Shown: one piece after another, positions 62,372-64,000 of the stretch
How positions within the stretch are numbered: position 1 is the stretch's first letter
Layout of the letters: every line of letters starts with the position of its first letter
Assembly (NCBI GenBank): GCA_035582835.1
Contig: JAYKAV010002662.1
Span: forward strand, 803,718 to 867,717
DNA: 64,000 nt
Direction of reading: 5' to 3'
Origin: Phoebastria nigripes
Taxonomy: Eukaryota; Chordata; Aves; Procellariiformes; Diomedeidae
Notes under the pieces: model-generated
What the model was told of the DNA's origin: nothing
What the model saw: the letters and a program-made list of their open reading frames with translations, nothing else
Databases searched by the model: none
Made by a program: the position numbers and the translations under genes

Positions 62372-62495
62372 ATGGCCCAGTGGGTAGTACAGGGGATACA
62401 AGAGACCTGGGTTTCAGCTCTGGCTTTGACTTTCTGAAAATCATTTCTGATAAGGCAACTTAACTCTCTAGACTGTGATGTTGCCTAAAAAGTGG
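62372..62495 (+). repeat. Possible MIR-like SINE fragment
   Basis: CAGTGGGTAGTACAGG, GAGACCTGGGTTTCAGCTCT, GGCTTTGAC and AAGGCAACTTAACTCTCTAG follow the order of MIR box B, core and the CACTTAACCTCTCT segment. The match is weaker than at 56.9 kb. Confidence 0.45.
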
Positions 62496-64000
62496 CTGCA
62501 TGAATTCTTCAGTCTTTGAAGCATCTGTGATATCAAAAAACAAGTTGTCTCCCTCAAATAGCCCTTCATCTTCCATTCTCAGAGAAGCTCTATGGGTCCT
62601 AGTTAACCCAGCCCGCTCCAGCCCACCCTATGTGTGTTCTCCTACGTGTGATCCTTGGGCTGGTCTACAAGAAGTAGGTGGAGATGACATGCAGGCCATA
62701 GGCCACACAGGGAAGTGCATACAGCACCCAGCAAAGTGCCAGTATCATTGCCCTTCTCGTGCTTGCAGCAGCGGTATTGGAGCTCCTTCCAGCAGCGTGA
62801 CGTGACCAACGTCTGATGTGTGGGGGTAATGGACCAAGGGCGCACGTCAGGCGTAGAAGGTGCTCTGCGCCCTTCGGGGACCGTGAAAAACAGGGAGGGA
62901 CAACATTTAGCAGGATGACAATTTCTCAGCCTTTAGGGTGATTGATTTTTCTTGCTCCTTCCTGGTTGGCACAGGCAGGGCTGCATTCCTGCAAACAATA
63001 GCTCGCTGCAGGACCGGCCCCAGCCCCGGCTACCTGCTGTACCCCGAGCCCTGTAGGCATGGTCTTGGCTCTGCCTGCAAGTGCTGGGGCTCAGCAGCTT
63101 GCATGGTTTGTCCTTGCACCCCTTCACCTGTTAAGATTTGAAATTCATTAGCCGTGTTCAGCAGATGTGAACAACAGGAGTTGGTAAACTCAGCTCAGCT
63201 ACCAGATTACCAGTCCTGGGGAAATTTTTGCTCTATTTTGGGGAAAGACCTGGGGAACAAACCCAAAAGTCCCCAAGAAAAATCCAGATCCTCTCCCAGG
63301 GCACAGTTCCCATTTGACATGGCTACATGGACATCCCCCACGCTCTCCACGTCTGGGCACCACAGTTTCAAATAAGACTGGCAGCTGCTAGGACACCAGT
63401 TTTGTGGGGGAGGCTGGTGCGCGTTGGCAGCCGGGCAGGGCTTCAGGATTTCATCCCCCCCCCACCCCAGCCCTTAGCAGAGAGTGACTTTGTGTAGTCA
63501 CACGTGCAGCCAGGTCACTGAAATGAGTCGGGTTAAAAATTAAGTTTGCAAGGGAGGGTGGAGTTATTTTGTGAGCACTCAGGNATGGTCACCAATGTGA
63601 GCAATCAGGTTTCCCACAGTTGTGAAAACTGCTGGTCTGCCTGAATGCTAAAAAAANCACAAACAGTGAGGGTGAGAGCTCCAGCAGCCTTCGCCACTAA
63701 AGCTGGCGTGTCCTGCAACTACACCTCTCAGCACCCAGTGATCCTAACTCACATTAAAACCATTGGGACCAGTTGGCTTCACCGGGTGCTAAAGGACCAG
63801 CTTTGTACCCCACAGGAGAGAAAGCCAGGTCACATCTCCTGCAGGGCGGGGGTGAGCTGTTGGGGACCTGAGTCGACTTTCTGGTTCTTGCACGGACTTC
63901 CCATGTAATCTTGTCCAAAAAACATAAATAACCTCCATTCGCTTCAGCTCCCACATGAGAACAAGACATTAATCCCTCGTCTCGCTTGTTTGCTGTGTGA

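Larger units (their letters stand above)
50170..64000. other. Intergenic region downstream of CTDSPL
   Basis: I recognise no protein-coding exon on either strand. In human the next gene is VILL, followed by PLCD1; I looked for gelsolin-repeat or headpiece wording and saw none, so the neighbour lies beyond the window or is unrecognised. From about 52 kb the sequence becomes more GC- and CpG-rich, which lengthens chance open frames. Supported content is two CR1 remnants, two MIR-like fragments, a CpG cluster and simple repeats, listed separately. Confidence 0.7.

Noticed and set aside
52000..64000. VILL or PLCD1 exons expected downstream by mammalian gene order
   Set aside because: No gelsolin-repeat, headpiece, PH or phospholipase X/Y wording was found on either strand.
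1..64000. CRISPR arrays, operons, insertion sequences, attachment sites, phage or toxin genes
   Set aside because: The window is a spliced vertebrate locus. No regularly spaced repeats or bacterial gene layout are present.

Overview
This is a vertebrate nuclear window, most likely avian. It contains the 3' seven-eighths of one spliced gene, CTDSPL (SCP3/RBSP3/HYA22, a small C-terminal-domain phosphatase), on the + strand. The bird assignment rests on CR1 LINE 3' ends near 54.5-54.9 kb and 60.1 kb, the absence of Alu/L1-type repeats, a low overall repeat load, and a pre-miR-26a hairpin whose loop looks bird-like. It is an inference; the species cannot be named from the window. Layout: 1-14660 is the 3' part of a long first intron; coding exon 1 (about 27 codons by comparison with the human protein) lies upstream. 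Seven coding exons follow at 14661-14815, 22052-22084, 28948-29049, 34082-34138, 41473-41565, 43208-43393 and 45310-45435. All have GT-AG borders and compatible phases, and they encode 249 residues plus a split codon, exactly what is left of a 276-residue CTDSPL once exon 1 is removed. The 3' UTR runs from 45436 to at least a strong poly(A) signal at 49129, with further signals up to about 50.15 kb. From there to 64000 no gene is recognised: the region is intergenic, more GC-rich, and holds CR1 and old MIR-like fragments, a compact CpG cluster at about 54.15-54.26 kb and a few exon-like patches that cannot be confirmed. How the parts work together: CTDSPL is a DxDxT-type serine phosphatase known to act on RNA polymerase II CTD and RB-family proteins. 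Intron 5 holds a complete miR-26a hairpin (37870-37946) on the same strand, so phosphatase and microRNA should come from one primary transcript. The host 3' UTR carries a perfect 8-mer miR-26 target at 48376-48383, with a 7-mer and a second 8-mer further downstream (49614 and 50094), the layout expected of an intronic microRNA that restrains its own host message. I found no bacterial-type systems, CRISPR arrays, intact mobile elements or viral genes, and no convincing new gene family. The best leads are the miR-26/host feedback sites, a splice-acceptor-like sequence immediately 5' of the miR-26a hairpin, and an exon-pair/CpG-cluster candidate at 53.7-54.3 kb.
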